Assembly: GCA_038277395.1 (NCBI GenBank)
Contig: CM076193.1
Location: 88,365,583 to 88,429,582, forward strand
DNA length: 64,000 bases
Direction: 5' to 3'
DNA from: Dryocosmus kuriphilus
Taxonomy: Eukaryota; Arthropoda; Insecta; Hymenoptera; Cynipidae
The stretch's first letter is position 1. Each line of letters opens with the position of its first letter. The translations under genes and the position numbers were made by a program. Of the stretch, positions 33,991 to 46,159 are shown in pieces. The notes below the pieces were generated by a model. The model was not told the origin of the DNA, made no database searches, and saw only the letters and a list, made by a program, of their open reading frames with translations.

Positions 33991-36790
33991 GCACAAAATA
34001 CTACTCATCTGATTTGGATTTCATCCAAATCAATCTCCATCATGCCAAGTCAGCATCTGCAACTCTTAGCAGAAGACTGACAACAGAAAAGTATGCTGTT
34101 GCTTTGATACAGGAACCTTGGTGCTACAAGGCAGAGGTTAAGGGCATCAGTAAAAAAAGTGGTTCTGTTATATATTGCAAATCCGCAGAAACACCTAGGG
34201 CAGCACTATATGCTAGAGGTGATATTGAGTTTATTAGTTTACCAAGTTTCTGTTCTAGAGATCTGGTAGCAATAAAAATAGAACGCCAGATAAGTGGTTC
34301 ACATCAACCCCTGGTGGTATGTTCAGCATATCTACCATTCAACGATCCAGACCCACCACCATCTGAGGAATGGAGAGAGTATTGCGAGTTGAAAAGATGG
34401 CCACTACTCATTGGGTGCGACGCTAACGCACATCATTCGATATGGGGGAGTAAGGACATCAATAATAGAGGTGAGTCATTATTGGATTACCTTATAACAA
34501 CCGATTTAACCTTATTGAATCGGGACAAGACTCCTAGATTTATTACAATTTGATGTTAGGAGGTAATTGATATAAACGTATGCTCAATAAGTACTGCTGC
34601 TCAGATAAGGAATTGGCATGTATCGGATGAGACATCTATGTCAGATCACAGACACATTTGTTTTTCAATGAATGCAAATGGGTGCGATCCTCAGAGGTAC
34701 AGGAACCCAAGAGTAATGAACTGGGATCGTTACAGAGATGACATCAGGGGACCTCTTGGGACTGTGCCAAAGAGAATTGGATCTATCATGCAGATAGAAT
34801 TTGCGGCAGACATTATTCATGGAGCAATTTGCAAAGCTTATGAAGATAACTGTCCGTACCGGGAAAGAAAAATAGATAAAGACGCTCCATGGTGGAATGG
34901 TAAATTAGAGGCTCTTAGGAAAGTTACTAGGAAACTTTTTAATAGAGCTAAAAAGACTAAGGTGTGGGATTTTTATCAAACTGCACTTACAAGATATAAT
35001 ATCGAAATACAGACAGCGAAAAGGGAGTCATGGAGAGGGTATTGTCAAGGTATAGAGAATGTACCTGACACTGCTCGACTTCAGAGAGCCCTAAGAGGCA
35101 ACTCATCATGTTAACTGAGAGCTTTAATTATGCCGACAGGGGAGATGACCGAGACGATTTTGAAGCACTTGATGGATGTGCACTTTCCCGGTTCAATATT
35201 AGACCAAGCGCCAGAGGAGGAAGCCAACGAGCTATGCTCCTCAGGCGAAACGGCTAGCAGAGCCGGGAGTGAACACAGGAAGATCTCTAATCGCATAGTC
35301 ACATATTCGAGAATTAGGTTGGTTGTCAACCAATTTTGCCCATTTGAGGCAGCAGGGGACGATAAAATATTCCCTGCTTTATTACAAGAGGGTCTAGACA
35401 TTCTTGTGGGGCCATTGTGTCGCATATTTAGAGCCTGATTGGCAATGGGATATACCCCCAGGGCGTGGAGAAAGGTAAAGGCGATCTTTATTCCGAAACC
35501 GGGTAGGCCGTCCTACTATGAAGCTAAATCCTTCAGACCCATAAGCTTAACATCATTTATGCTAAAAACACCAGAAAAACTAGTGGATCTTTACGTAAAG
35601 GAGGTAATCTTGCTGGATAAACCACTTCACAAAAATCAATTTGCCTCGCAAAAAGGCAAATCTACGGTTGACGCGTTACATGCATTCACAAATCGTGTTC
35701 AGAAGACAGTATACGAAAAGGTGAAATAGCTATAACTGCGCTTTTAGATATAGAGGGCGCGTTTAACAACACCCCTATAGATTATATTTTTGAGGCTGCA
35801 GCCAAACACGGGGTTAGTTCTACTATTAACAGGTGGATGCAATCCATGTTGAGGAGCAAAATAATACATACATCACTTCACGGAGTGAATGTGAAGGCGA
35901 AGGTTATACAAGGGGTTGTCCACAAGGGGGGGGGGGGGGGGGGTGTTATCTTCTACGCAATGGGCACATGTAATTGATAACTTAATCTGTAAACTTAACA
36001 AGGAAGGATATTATACACAAGGATACGTAGATGACTTAGTAATCCTAGTGGAAGATAAGCATGAAGGCATTCTAATTGAACTCATGCAAAGAGCGCTTAG
36101 AATAATTGAGAACTGGTGCGAAGATCGAGGTTTGTCCTTTAACTCGGACAAAACGGAACTAATGGTTTTCACAAGAAAAAGGAAATTGCCGGATCTTAAG
36201 AGACCAGAGTTTTATGGTAAACCAGTCGATTTTTCAAGGACGGCGAAATACTTAGTGGTTATATTTGACCCCAAGTTAAGTTGGAAGGAGCATGTCGACA
36301 CAGTAGTCAAGAAGGCCAAGATGGCGCTCTGGGCTTGTAGGGGTGCTATAGGAAAAACCTGGGGATTGAAACCTAAGGATGTATATTGGTTGTATATGGT
36401 AATAATTAAACCAATAATTACGTATGCATCAGTAATATGGGTATCTAGAACTGGGCAGAGCGGCTGTAAGAAGCAACTGCTAGGAATACAGAGGGTGCTC
36501 TGCCTGGCGATATCCGGCTCAATGAGGAACACACCAACCGCCTCTCTGGAGGTACTTTTGGGGTTGCCACCATTGAACCCGTTTATACAAAAGCAGGCCT
36601 CAGTGGAGACATATAGACTAGTCAGAAGACACTCCGGAGATGCGGTCGAAGTGGCATACTTGGATAGAATCCGTAGAGACTATCTCTGCAAAGATAATAT
36701 CCTTGATATGGAACCTGATTGTATGATCAGGAAATTCTCATTCATGCAGCCCTTCAAGGTAGTTTTCCCAAAAAGGGAAGATTGGCATGA
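33991..36790 (+). pseudogene. LINE ORF2 pseudogene: endonuclease and RT
   Basis: The endonuclease spans about 34008-34670 with DFIQINLHHAK, ALIQEPWCY, LLIGCDANAHHSIWGS near 34410, and SDHRHICFS near 34641; a stop falls at 34551. Then come PWWNGKLEALRK near 34888, FRPISLTSFMLKTPEKLVD near 35535, DIEGAFNN near 35747, an 18-G run at 35926-35943 where GGVLSP is expected, and the catalytic YVDD near 36025. The RT region ends near 36790. At least five frame changes or stops break it. It lacks the RNase H that the copy at the left edge retains. Confidence 0.85.
35926..35943. repeat. G18 homopolymer in the RT domain
   Basis: Eighteen consecutive G at the codons for the conserved QGGVLSP block. It could be slippage from an original short G run, or an assembly error. 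Confidence 0.9.
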
Positions 36791-39160
36791 TAAAAAGAGG
36801 GTAAAGCAGGTAAAGCATTCTCAACGAATGACTGAAAAAAGATTAAAACCATGGCTGATTATTTTATCAGATGGTAGCATTTCCTGTGCACATTGCACCT
36901 GTATGGCTGGATTAGGAGAGGTTTGCAGCCACATAGCAGCCGTCGCATTTGCTCTTCACTTTCGAAATAATTCCGACGAAGAAACGTCTTCCTGCACTGA
37001 CAAACTGGCAGTTTGGCCTGTCCCTCCAGCATTAAAAACAGTAGAACCAAAAAGAGTGTCAGAAATAGATTGGGGAAAGAAGGTCCAATATTCTAGTATT
37101 TATTTTGCTTTATAATGAATAATCAGAAAATGTTAATTATTTTACAAATTATTTTATAATTTTTTTCAGATTCTAAGATGGAAAATATGCCTTCTTTGGA
37201 TGGACCAAGTTTTAAAAGGTTTTTAGACAAACTAGAAGAAGCAGATTCGTCAGCTGCAATTCTAAGTGTTGTCCAGCCACATGCAGCAAAAAGAATTGTT
37301 GCAAATATGGATTATAATCTTCCTATGATCCTGACAGACTTGTATGGCGAGAGTTTTGAAACTTTCTCGCGCGATGATTTGCGCAAGGTTCAAACTGATT
37401 TGAGTATAACCGATAAAGAAAAGAAGAACGGAGAAAAATTAACTATGCTTCAAAGCAAATCGTTAAGGGGTAACACAACTCTAGGATTTTCAAAAATCGA
37501 TTTTTCTTTCTTTGCTTAAACTATGCTTTAGGATCATAAAAACAATATCCAATTAGTTTTATATAGATATAAAACTTTTAAAAGGTTCAATTCTCGATTT
37601 TTCCGTAGCACCTCGGAGCACCTTTAAAAAAACTTCTTTCTGTAGATTTGCTATAGCGCCGCCATTTTGCATAAAAAAAAATAATAAAAAATTTTTTTTT
37701 ATACTTCAGTATGTGCTAAATGAACCCTCTAAAAATAAATATTATTCGTTTTCCAATACTCCCACAATAAATTGTCAAAATTAGGCTTTTTTTTGGCCGC
37801 TAGAGTGGTGTTACCCCTTAAACGCGTTTTTCTCGAAACCGCTTTTTTCAAACTCAGCGCACCCATTGCTTTAACACCATTGCATGGATCGACTTGCAAT
37901 TTTTACAGTAGCTTCACAAGTATATTCTGCAAATAACTACGTAGCCGTTTTTTAATTTGTTGAAAATTGCTTTTTTTATAAACAATTTACTACTCTTTTT
38001 TTGGCCAAAAATTCATACGTTTTGCTCGGAAGTGCACAACTTCTACAAAAATTGATATAAAAAAAAATCCTGCATACTTCTCTAGATAATAGTATGTAGT
38101 TTTAAGAAATGTTTGTATTTTTGTTCCCACTCTCACAGTTTTCGAGGAATTGGTACGCTCGCGGAGCACCTTTAAAAAAACTTCTTTCTGTAGATTTGCT
38201 ATAGCGCCGCCATTTTGCATAAAAAAAATAATAAAAAGCTTTTTTTCATACTTCAATATGTGTTAAATGAACCCTCTAAAAATAAATATTATTCCTTTTC
38301 CCATACTCCCACAATAAATTGTCAAAATTAGGCTTTTTTTCGGCCGCTAGAGTGGTGTTACCCCTTAAGCTGGTATAAATTTCGAGTGGGCAGAAACACA
38401 GCTTCACATTTTTAAAAAGTATGCCGCACATCCTTAGAAAAACCTGCGCTCTCACTGATAAAAGTAATATGCTATCCTCAGAAAGTAATCTTTAAAACCA
38501 AAGCTGTCTCTTACGGATTGGATCATGAAGAAATTGCACGAAAAGAATATGAGCGTGAAATTGGATCTAAGCACGTAAATTTTTTAGTAAAAAATGCAAG
38601 ATTTATGGTGTCGTCTGAAACTCCAGCCGTAGGAGAATCTCCTGAAGGTCTTGTAATTTGCGATTGCCGTGGTATAGGCAACATCGAAATTAAATGCCCG
38701 TATAGATTAAAAGGTCCTAACGTTGATCTAGCAACGTTTGTCAACATGAAAAATGGTTTCTTGTTGATAAACGAGGATGGTAAATTTTCTCTAGACAGAA
38801 ATCATGATTATTTTTATCAAACTCAGTTACAAATGTACGTGACTCAAACTAGTTTTTGTGATTTTGTAGTATGGTCAAAGAGATATTTATTTGTTGAAAG
38901 GATTTACTTCGATGACTCTTTTCTAAAGGAAAATCTTCAGAAAGCTTTACTTTTCCATCAATATGTAATCATCCCGGAACTTTTATCTCGGTGGTATACA
39001 TTATTAAAGGACGAAGTTAAAGAATGATTGTGGTGTGACTGTAGAAAAATTGATGATGGCCGAAAGATGCTTCAATGTGCAAACGAAGCCTGCTCCATTA
39101 AGTTGTTTCAGTTTGAATGCATGAGTTTAAGTGAGGTCCCTGCAAGTTTTTGGTTTTGAA
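36791..39160 (+). pseudogene. SWIM-YqaJ-PHD nuclease gene of a DNA transposon, interrupted
   Basis: From about 36795 the frame has KHSQRMTEKRLKPW and the SWIM zinc finger CAHCTC ... CSH. A 74-bp GT-AG intron (37096-37169) joins VQYS to NSKMENMPSL. The frame then reads to QSKS at 37462, where an 898-bp TTAA element intervenes, and resumes with WYKFRVGRNTASH at 38369. A TAA near 38412 precedes the YqaJ domain (SPEGLV near 38637, IEIKCPY near 38689, YFYQTQLQMYVT near 38812). The usual motif Asp is Glu (SPEG for SPDG). After a TGA at 39025, a PHD-like C-terminus (WCDCRKIDDG ... CANEACSI) follows. The N-terminus is replaced by LINE sequence. Such YqaJ proteins accompany some THAP-DDE_4 transposons, and a convergent one lies next door. 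Confidence 0.8.
37467..38364. mobile_element. TTAA-flanked element inserted in the YqaJ gene
   Basis: TTAA at 37463-37466 and 38365-38368 flank an 898-bp insert with ends GGGGTAACACaACTCTAG and CTAGAGTGGTGTTACCCC. An internal copy of the right end, followed by TTAA, lies at 37800-37821, and the roughly 200 bp before each right end are near-identical (37610-37817 and 38165-38364). The insert is thus a partial dimer. TTAA targeting is typical of piggyBac and Kolobok-type elements. Removing the insert plus one TTAA joins QSKS to LSWYKF in frame. Confidence 0.88.
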
Positions 39161-39868
39161 AATCGTGTTCTATAAAGTTATTTGCAAATTTAATGTCAAA
39201 ATCTTAGCTAATAATTGTTAGTCGCTTATATTTGTAAATAAATACGTTCCTTCCTTTATAAGAAAAACTCTTTATTTGGTCTCATTTTTTATCACAGTCA
39301 TAATAATTCAGTGGTTACTATAAAGAAGAGAATAGACTAGATGTAAGAAATAAAAATCAAAATCTATAATGTATTTGGAATGTGCAATCTTTATACTAAT
39401 TATCACAATGCAATACCCATAAGTGCATCCCATTTATGTTAAACATGAAACCTTAAGGCTAATTTTTATAAAGCAATAGAAATCATCTCACACGAAAAAG
39501 TGCAATATTAAGCTTAATATTAATAATGCAATCAAAGAATAATTCGTTTACTTAAAACTATATCTTTTTAAGTCTTCAATTTTCTCATTCACAGTGCCCA
39601 GCTAGATATAAATACAAATCACCAAGTTTAAATAATACAATTTAAAAAGAGAAAATTTACTGAAAGTCTTAATATAATGAGAATTAAAGAACGAATACAA
39701 TTATATTCTAAATATTAAACTCTAGATTTGTAAAACATGGCAATACTTTGACTACTTTTAAGAGAGAAATTTTCAAACCTATGGTTAAATAATCGTTGAT
39801 GAGAAAATTCTAAACTTTCTTTTCTAAGAATTTACACTCAATCTTACATTTCTAGTGCAATTTGTGAT
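39161..39868. other. Noncoding interval between convergent genes
   Basis: AT-rich with no supported frame. AATAAA at 39237-39242 is a plausible poly-A signal for the plus-strand YqaJ gene. The minus-strand transposase stop at 39869 closes the interval. Confidence 0.5.
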
Positions 39869-42800
39869 TTATATACTCGAAATCATAAAAGGACATAAAT
39901 TGATTAATGCACAACAAACATGCACAGCTTCATCATGCATACACAAACCATTTGTCTGCATGCGTAGCATACTGATTGGTACAGTACCATAAAGTATCCC
40001 ATACTTATGTCGTAAAGATTCGATCACTGACTCTACATGCATTCTTAGATGCGCAATGTTTCTCGTTTCCTCGAGTTCTTTAGGGTGCAACTGGTTCTTT
40101 CCTAATGAAAGTAAAAATATAAATTTTTGAAAATATTCGATTCCGCAAACAAAAAAATCTTTTCAGAAACATTCAATGAAGAATAATATTTTTTTTCAAT
40201 AATTCAGATACAGTTTTAAAATTTAAATTAAAAAAAATGCTCATACTTTTCGTAAAAGCGGGAATCTTCACTTCAGCTGCAAGCTTCTGGATTGCGTCCT
40301 CGATCATAAAACCTCGATCTGCGAGTAAGACATCATTTGGCAGAATTTTATCTAAAAAACCGGAATTTTCTATGATATATTTGTCACTTGCACGTCCGCC
40401 ATAGTCCTCTGATACAAAACTTATAGATCCTTGAGGAGTAATGCCAATTAAATGTTTTATAGTTTTATGGTGCTTATAGTCATCAGCTATTTATCGACTT
40501 CAAAAAAGCTTACGACTCTATTATACGCGCACGAATGTACTGGATTCTGGAGTTCTTGGGTGTACCAAGGAAATTGGTTAGACTTATTGAAGTTTGCTTA
40601 AGCGGCAGTAGGGGAAGGATACGCGTAAACGGAAGTTTATCTGAAGAGTTTTTGATCCGCGATGGCCTGAAACAGGGCGATGCGCTTTCGTGCATCCTTT
40701 TCAACTTAGTTTTAGAATACGTGGTCAGAGAAGTACAAACGAATCCGTCCGGTGCTACCCTCAATGGGATAATACAAATTCTGGGATATGCAGATGATCT
40801 CGACTTACTCGGGGGGGATGATAGAGAAACGGTAGCTAAAAATGCGGAAATCTTGATCACAAAAGCCAAGGAAATAGGTTTAGAAGTTAGCGAATCGAAG
40901 ACAAAATATTTGATCGTCGACAGATCAGAATAAAGCAATAAAGAGGGGGATCTAATGGCCGGAAATATGAAATTTGAAAGAGTTACTGAATTTAAATACC
41001 TCGGGACTACTATAACTAGCGACAATAACATTAAAGCGGAAATCAACAGGCGGCTGCATGCTGGCAATCGGTGCTACTATGCAGCAAATACATTACTAAA
41101 ATCGCGATCGCTATCTAGAAACATCAAAGTAAGAATTTACAAAACGATAATAATGCCGATCGTCATGTACGGGTGCGAAACGTGGGCGCTGACGAAAGGA
41201 GAGGAGAACAGGTTTAGAGTATTCGAAAATAAAGTACTTCGAAAAATCTATGGTCCCAAAAGGGACGAAGAGACTGGTGAATGGAGAAAACTGCATAATG
41301 ATGAGCTGCATGCACTCTACGGGTCAGTAAATATTAATAGAGTAATGAAAGCGCGGAAATTAAGCTGGGCGGGACATGCTGCAAGAATGGGCAACGAAAG
41401 AACAGTGGCGTAAGTTTTGAGAGGGAAACCGATTAGTAAGAGATCTCTAGGCAGACCTAGGAACAGACGGGAGAAAAACGTAAGGGATGATCTAAAAGAG
41501 TTAGGACATGATTATTTAAACTGGATGGAAGATGCACAGGATAGAGATGCGTGGCGGTTCTGGGTAGCTGAGGCAATGAACTTCCGAGTTCGCAAAGCTA
41601 CATAATAATAATAATAATAGTTTGACCAACATTCTGCGCTGGAGACTAATTTCCTTGGTTTCTGAATATACACCTCAAAGCAGTCAATAATCACAGAAAC
41701 TGATTTTCCGAAGCTTTTTCTGAAACACTGAGGTATGGTAGCAATTAAAGTGTTCCTGTCTGGCCAATAAAGCAAACCCTTAAAGGAGCAGTATAAAACA
41801 CATATATACACCTGCGGAAGTATTTGGACACTGTGTATGGAAAGATCCCGAACATACATAAAAAACACAAATTAATAAAGAAATATATCCTGAACAAAGT
41901 TATTAGATCTAAAACATTACCTGTAAGCCAAATACTTATAAGGTAAATCTAGTCTCAATTTCATTAGAGTAATTAATAGTTGCTGGAAAGTTGAAAGCAA
42001 AGTATTAGAGCGGGTAAACAGGAGTGGAGAAACGACTTCGTGGATTAGAGCCAATACTCTTAAAGTTTTCTAATCCTGTTAGATATTTTACTTTATCATC
42101 ATCTTTTTCAAATGATTCTTTAGAAAGGTCAAACTTCTTAACTCTAGCTTTATACTTTTGCAGATGAGGTTCATAAATAGATAATTTGTTAGAAAGATAT
42201 GTTAATTAATTCAGGTCAAGATCAGTTTGCGTGGCCGCGTTTGAAAATACCTGATTTTTATTTTTGTCAGAGGAATTAACATTAAAATCAAATTGCGTAG
42301 CCACATTTTGAAGCAAGGGATTTATATTTTCGTCCGTTGAATTCGTGCGATTAAAATTAAAACCAGTAAGGTTTACCTCAGTATGTTCATCTACGATATG
42401 AAACTTTTTTGCCTGGTCAAATTCTTTTTCTATTAGGACGATTTCTTGTGCTTTTGTCTATAAATAAAATAAAAATGTTTAGAATAGTTCAAAAAAATTT
42501 AATTCTTTGAGACATAACATTAGAACGTGAACGTTTATTGAAGTTTTGTTGGAAAATAAATAAACAAAACATTTTTAAGTAACTTAAATAAATTTTACAT
42601 ACATTTTTATTAACCTTTCAACATATCTGCTATGTCTGTGAAAAGCAAGATCCTTTTTAAGAGATACTCCAACTTTATATCCAAGATTTTTACACGGAGC
42701 CCAATCAGGATTAGTACGATCTGATAATTCAGCTGGGCGTCCTAAAAAATAATTGGAATTATATTTACAATTATTTTTAAATATTTAAAATACCAAATAA

Positions 42801-43179
42801 CTTTCTGCAATACTTTGCTTTATCCTGTATTCTTTAAATTGAAGCAATGGACAATAATAAGAATTTATTATACCTTCATACATACATAACCTCAACCTAC
42901 CTGAAAAAAGTGATTTGAACACACTCTAAAACTTTTTAACTGACTGTTAGTTAATTTGCCTCTTTTTATAGCAATTATCCAGGTTTGCTGCCTTTCTTTA
43001 GATAACTTTATAAAATCATCAGCGCCTTTTAATAAATCATCTGCATTTCTATAACTTTGTGCACTGTAAGTAGTCTTATATTTTCTATTATTTTGCCCTA
43101 GAACAGTAGGAATTCTGAAAAAAGACACTTTGTCTCTAATTGACTGCATTCCACAGTTCACAACACAACAAATCACCAT
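39869..43179 (-). pseudogene. THAP-DDE_4 transposase gene (IS4EU/ISL2EU- or Harbinger-like), interrupted
   Basis: On the minus strand a THAP zinc finger starts at MVICCVVNCG (43179) and is split by an intron after CSNHFFQ (about 42901); the next exon, from about 42740, starts GRPAELSDRTNPDWAP. Another exon from about 42458 holds TKAQEIVLIEKEFDQAKK and, after a TAA, KDDDKVKYLTGL. The DDE domain has LLYWPDRNTL near 41780, VIIDCFEVYI (first Asp) near 41705, then a LINE at 40483-41620, then GITPQGSISF and LLADRGF (second Asp) near 40325. A GT-AG intron (40246-40102) precedes the last exon with RMHVESVI (Glu). All three acidic residues survive. Stops and the LINE kill it. It converges on the YqaJ gene, supporting a two-gene transposon. 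Confidence 0.82.
40483..41620 (+). mobile_element. 5'-truncated RTE-like LINE inserted in the DDE domain
   Basis: The insert starts inside RT coding sequence (CATCAGCTATTTATCGAC, matching HQIFIDFKKAYDS of the 20-23 kb copy) and ends with CGCAAAGCTACATAATAATAAT. Its RT includes GLKQGDALSC near 40665, GYADDLDLLGG near 40785 and the C-terminal YGCETWALTKGEE near 41170; stops occur at 40931 and 41413. ATAGT on both sides (near 40477 and 41618) may be a short target duplication. On the other strand the transposase reads CWSNY on one side and YKHHKTIKHLIG on the other, so the LINE cut that gene. Confidence 0.9.
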
Positions 43180-43440
43180 AATAATGCTAATTCCAAATAC
43201 TTTAAATTTAAATAAAATTGACAAATTTAACGAACTTCCATGCAAACCACCGGTATGTTTATGCACCAGCTTATGGCCTTCTTGGATTTCTCTTACCCAC
43301 CGTGAAATAACCACGTTGACCCTACAGACGAATCATTCCACACTTCCCTTGCGGGCAGTGTCATTGCTGTGGTATCCAATGGGGCAGCAGGATTTCCCCT
43401 TACAAGATTTTTAGTTTTTGCTCGGGTAGTGTTTCTAGGA

Positions 43441-44145
43441 CGAGCGGATTTGGGTACAACCCGAACATGGATCTTTCCTCAGGTCGGCTATCTTCGCCTC
43501 ATTTCGGCTCATTTCGGAAATAGAAACGTATTTGGCGCGATTTTTGAATTTAAAAAAACTGGATAATAGTACTGTATTGGGAGTTTTGTCAAATCATGTA
43601 AATTAAATATAATTCAATTCATTTTTTTTGTACTTTTTACTAATTTTTTTTATTGCACACTATAGTTTTTTAAATATATTTCGCATATTTTATAACTATA
43701 AAAATATAATACATTTAAAAAATTGCAATCAGTGTAAATATTTGAGAAAATGTCTAAGTTTAGTCGTATGGCATAAAGTCTTTGGGATATATTTTTTTAC
43801 TTAAATTCTAATTAGCATTTTCTTCCTCGTTACGTCAGTCTTGAGATATCCAACAAAATATTGCATTAAAAAAAAGTTAATTAATTTCTTAATTCGCTTA
43901 TCCCACCTAATACAAAAAAATTATCTTGACGCAAAAGTTGCCATCATTGACTCCACTATCGATACCATAAATTAAAAATAATCCTATCTAACAGCCTTTG
44001 CAACAAATCAGTCCTAATCAATCTTCGTAAAAAATAACTTAAACCTATGTGAAAAACTTAAGTTATGTGAAAATGACCCACATATTTTGTTTACATTTAT
44101 TTATTCGCTGCAAAATATGCGTGGTCAAAATTACAAGGCACATTA
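43441..44145 (+). repeat. Left TIR of the MULE
   Basis: Begins CGAGCGGATTTGGGTACAAC and ends CAAGGCACATTA; reverse complement of 49789-49089 with few differences. It carries GGTCGGCTATCTTCGCCTCA near 43483, a block repeated just inside the TIR at about 44152. Confidence 0.92.
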
Positions 44146-44480
44146 TCCTCCGGTCGGCTATCTTCGCCTCATTTCGGCTCATTTTGGAAGTTCGTTTGCA
44201 CGTGCGCTTTCACAGTCAAGTTGTGTTCGTTTAAATGGTTTAAATTCAAACATGGATCAGTGTCGTGCCTGTTCTGTTACTTTTTCCAATAAATTTAACT
44301 TAATTCGACATCTTAAAAATGTGCACATTATTATACCAAAGAAAAAGAGAAAAGTTGGATGTGAAATATGCGAGAAGAAGTTTTCTACTCGTAAAACTTT
44401 AATGAAACACATCAAATTGTTTCATTCATCGGAAGAAGAATCTGTACCAGAGAAGTCATCATCTTCAAATCTGTTTTCAA

Positions 44481-46159
44481 AGTAAGTAGAAAGTAAATAA
44501 TTATTCTCTTTTTGAATGAAGAATTAGAAATCGATTGAGTTATTCGATGAAATTAAATTTTGTATACATACAAAGTAATGTATTGCGAAAAAAAAGAGTG
44601 AATTTGGAATAGAGAACTTAGGTACCTTTTTAAGATTTCCTTCTCCGAAAGTTTAAAATTGAACAAAAAAATATATATAATATTTCATGCAATATTATTT
44701 CAAGTAATATTAATTGATATTAGTTAAATATTATAATTTTTTAGACAGTATGCAAAAAAAGCCTACTTTAAAAAGACCATTTTCCTCTTTAAAACAGCAT
44801 AGTGTATAGACAATCTTAGTTTCTTGGACCCTATAGATATCTTGAGTTTTAATCTATACACCAAACTCGCTCTGAACGGATTATTAAACCTATACCTACT
44901 TAAGCGTGGTATATTTGAACATAATATTTGCTATGCAGATTATTCAACTGCATACCGACTCAGGAAAAATCCAGACGGACCCTTTATATTGGCGCCCTAT
45001 TGTTTTTCACAATTTTATAACTGTCGCAGACGGTCTATATTTCTTAACTCATATTTACTTTAAAACTGAAAAAGCGTAGAAAAATGTTCTTTTTCAGTCA
45101 AATATTTGTAAGTTTCAATTAGTTGCGTTTGGAAGGTTTAAATTTGATATTTTCTAATTGCGAAAATTTTAATTATATATTATTCGGTTTGAAACATTTT
45201 CAAGATAAAATTTTTAAATTTATAAACTGTTAAATTTTAAGTAGTTACGATTTGAAAACCGTTAATAGGTACACAGTTATACACAGTAAAGTTTAAATGT
45301 GATATTTTTTAATTTCATACACTTCTACAATTTTTTTTCTTAATTCTTAATTTAAAATATCAAAGAAAGTTTATACTTTTAAAACAATTGTCCGAAGTTT
45401 CTACATTTCTAAACGTTTCTAAATTTATTTAAAAAAACTTAACGTTCAAAATTCCTTTGTGAGAAGATATTGTAAAAACTTTCTAAAATTCTAAGTGTCT
45501 AATTTTCTTCCAAAAAGCTTTAAAAATCTACAAAATCCATTTTTCTTAATTAATATAAAATTTAAAAAAATATTTTTCATCGTTTTAAGTTTGTTTAAAA
45601 AGACTAAGAAAATTTTTAAAAAATCGAAAATTTTATTTTAAAAATATTGCAAAACTTTCTAAAATTCTAAATTTCTAATTTTTAAATATTTCGAAGTTTC
45701 TTATAAAGAAACTTATACAAATTTTTAAACTTTTTAGTTTCATTTTAGGAGAATATTATACAAATTTCCTGATTTTCTAAGATATTAAATTTCTAAAAGT
45801 TTCCAATTTTCTTCTAAAAAAACTTTTTAAATTTCTAAATTCCTAAATTTTTTTTAAGGAAATGTAAAAAACTGTAAATAAAATCTAAATTTTTTATTCT
45901 GAATTTATATTTTAAGTTTCTCTTTAAAAAGTTTTAAAAAAAAAGTTCTTATTAAAATTTTTATCCATAAAATATTGCAAAACTTCCTAAGTTTCTAAGT
46001 GTTTACATTTCTAGAAGTTTCTAAATTTCTTGTAAATAAAAAATTAAAATTAAAAATTAAGATTTTCAAAATAAAAGGCATGATTAAAAGCGCGCACTGC
46101 GCGCTGTTTTTACTAGTATTTAGAGAATAGTATACTAATACTTAATTATATTGTTGCAG
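44481..46159. other. Large AT-rich intron of the MULE transposase
   Basis: 1.68 kb between a GT donor and the TTGCAG acceptor at about 46159. Poly-A/poly-T rich, with repeated AAATTTCTAAATTT-type sequence. An 80-codon frame at 44824-45063 shows no recognisable features and I do not treat it as a gene. Confidence 0.6.

Larger units (their letters stand above)
32576..36790 (+). mobile_element. LOA/R1-group LINE lacking its 3' end
   Basis: Element sequence starts right after the palindrome arm (TCCTCTATGGGACACATG) with a GC-rich 5' UTR of about 400 bp, then ORF1 and ORF2. It stops after the RT thumb region (FPKREDW) before any RNase H, where sequence changes to a SWIM-domain gene in the same frame. 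Target-primed insertion normally preserves the 3' end, so the loss at 36790 implies a later deletion or recombination. The copy at 1-2.2 kb and the fragment at 30447-31162 are relatives. Confidence 0.82.

Noticed and set aside
32988..34553. Single gag-endonuclease fusion protein of 521 residues
   Set aside because: A 25-nt deletion relative to the fragment at 30447-31162 explains it, and the native ORF1 end is visible in the adjacent frame.
43369..43566. Frames with LGTTRTWIFPQVGYLRLI in both MULE TIRs (also 49625-49837)
   Set aside because: They are chance translations of the inverted repeat, present on both ends in opposite strands.
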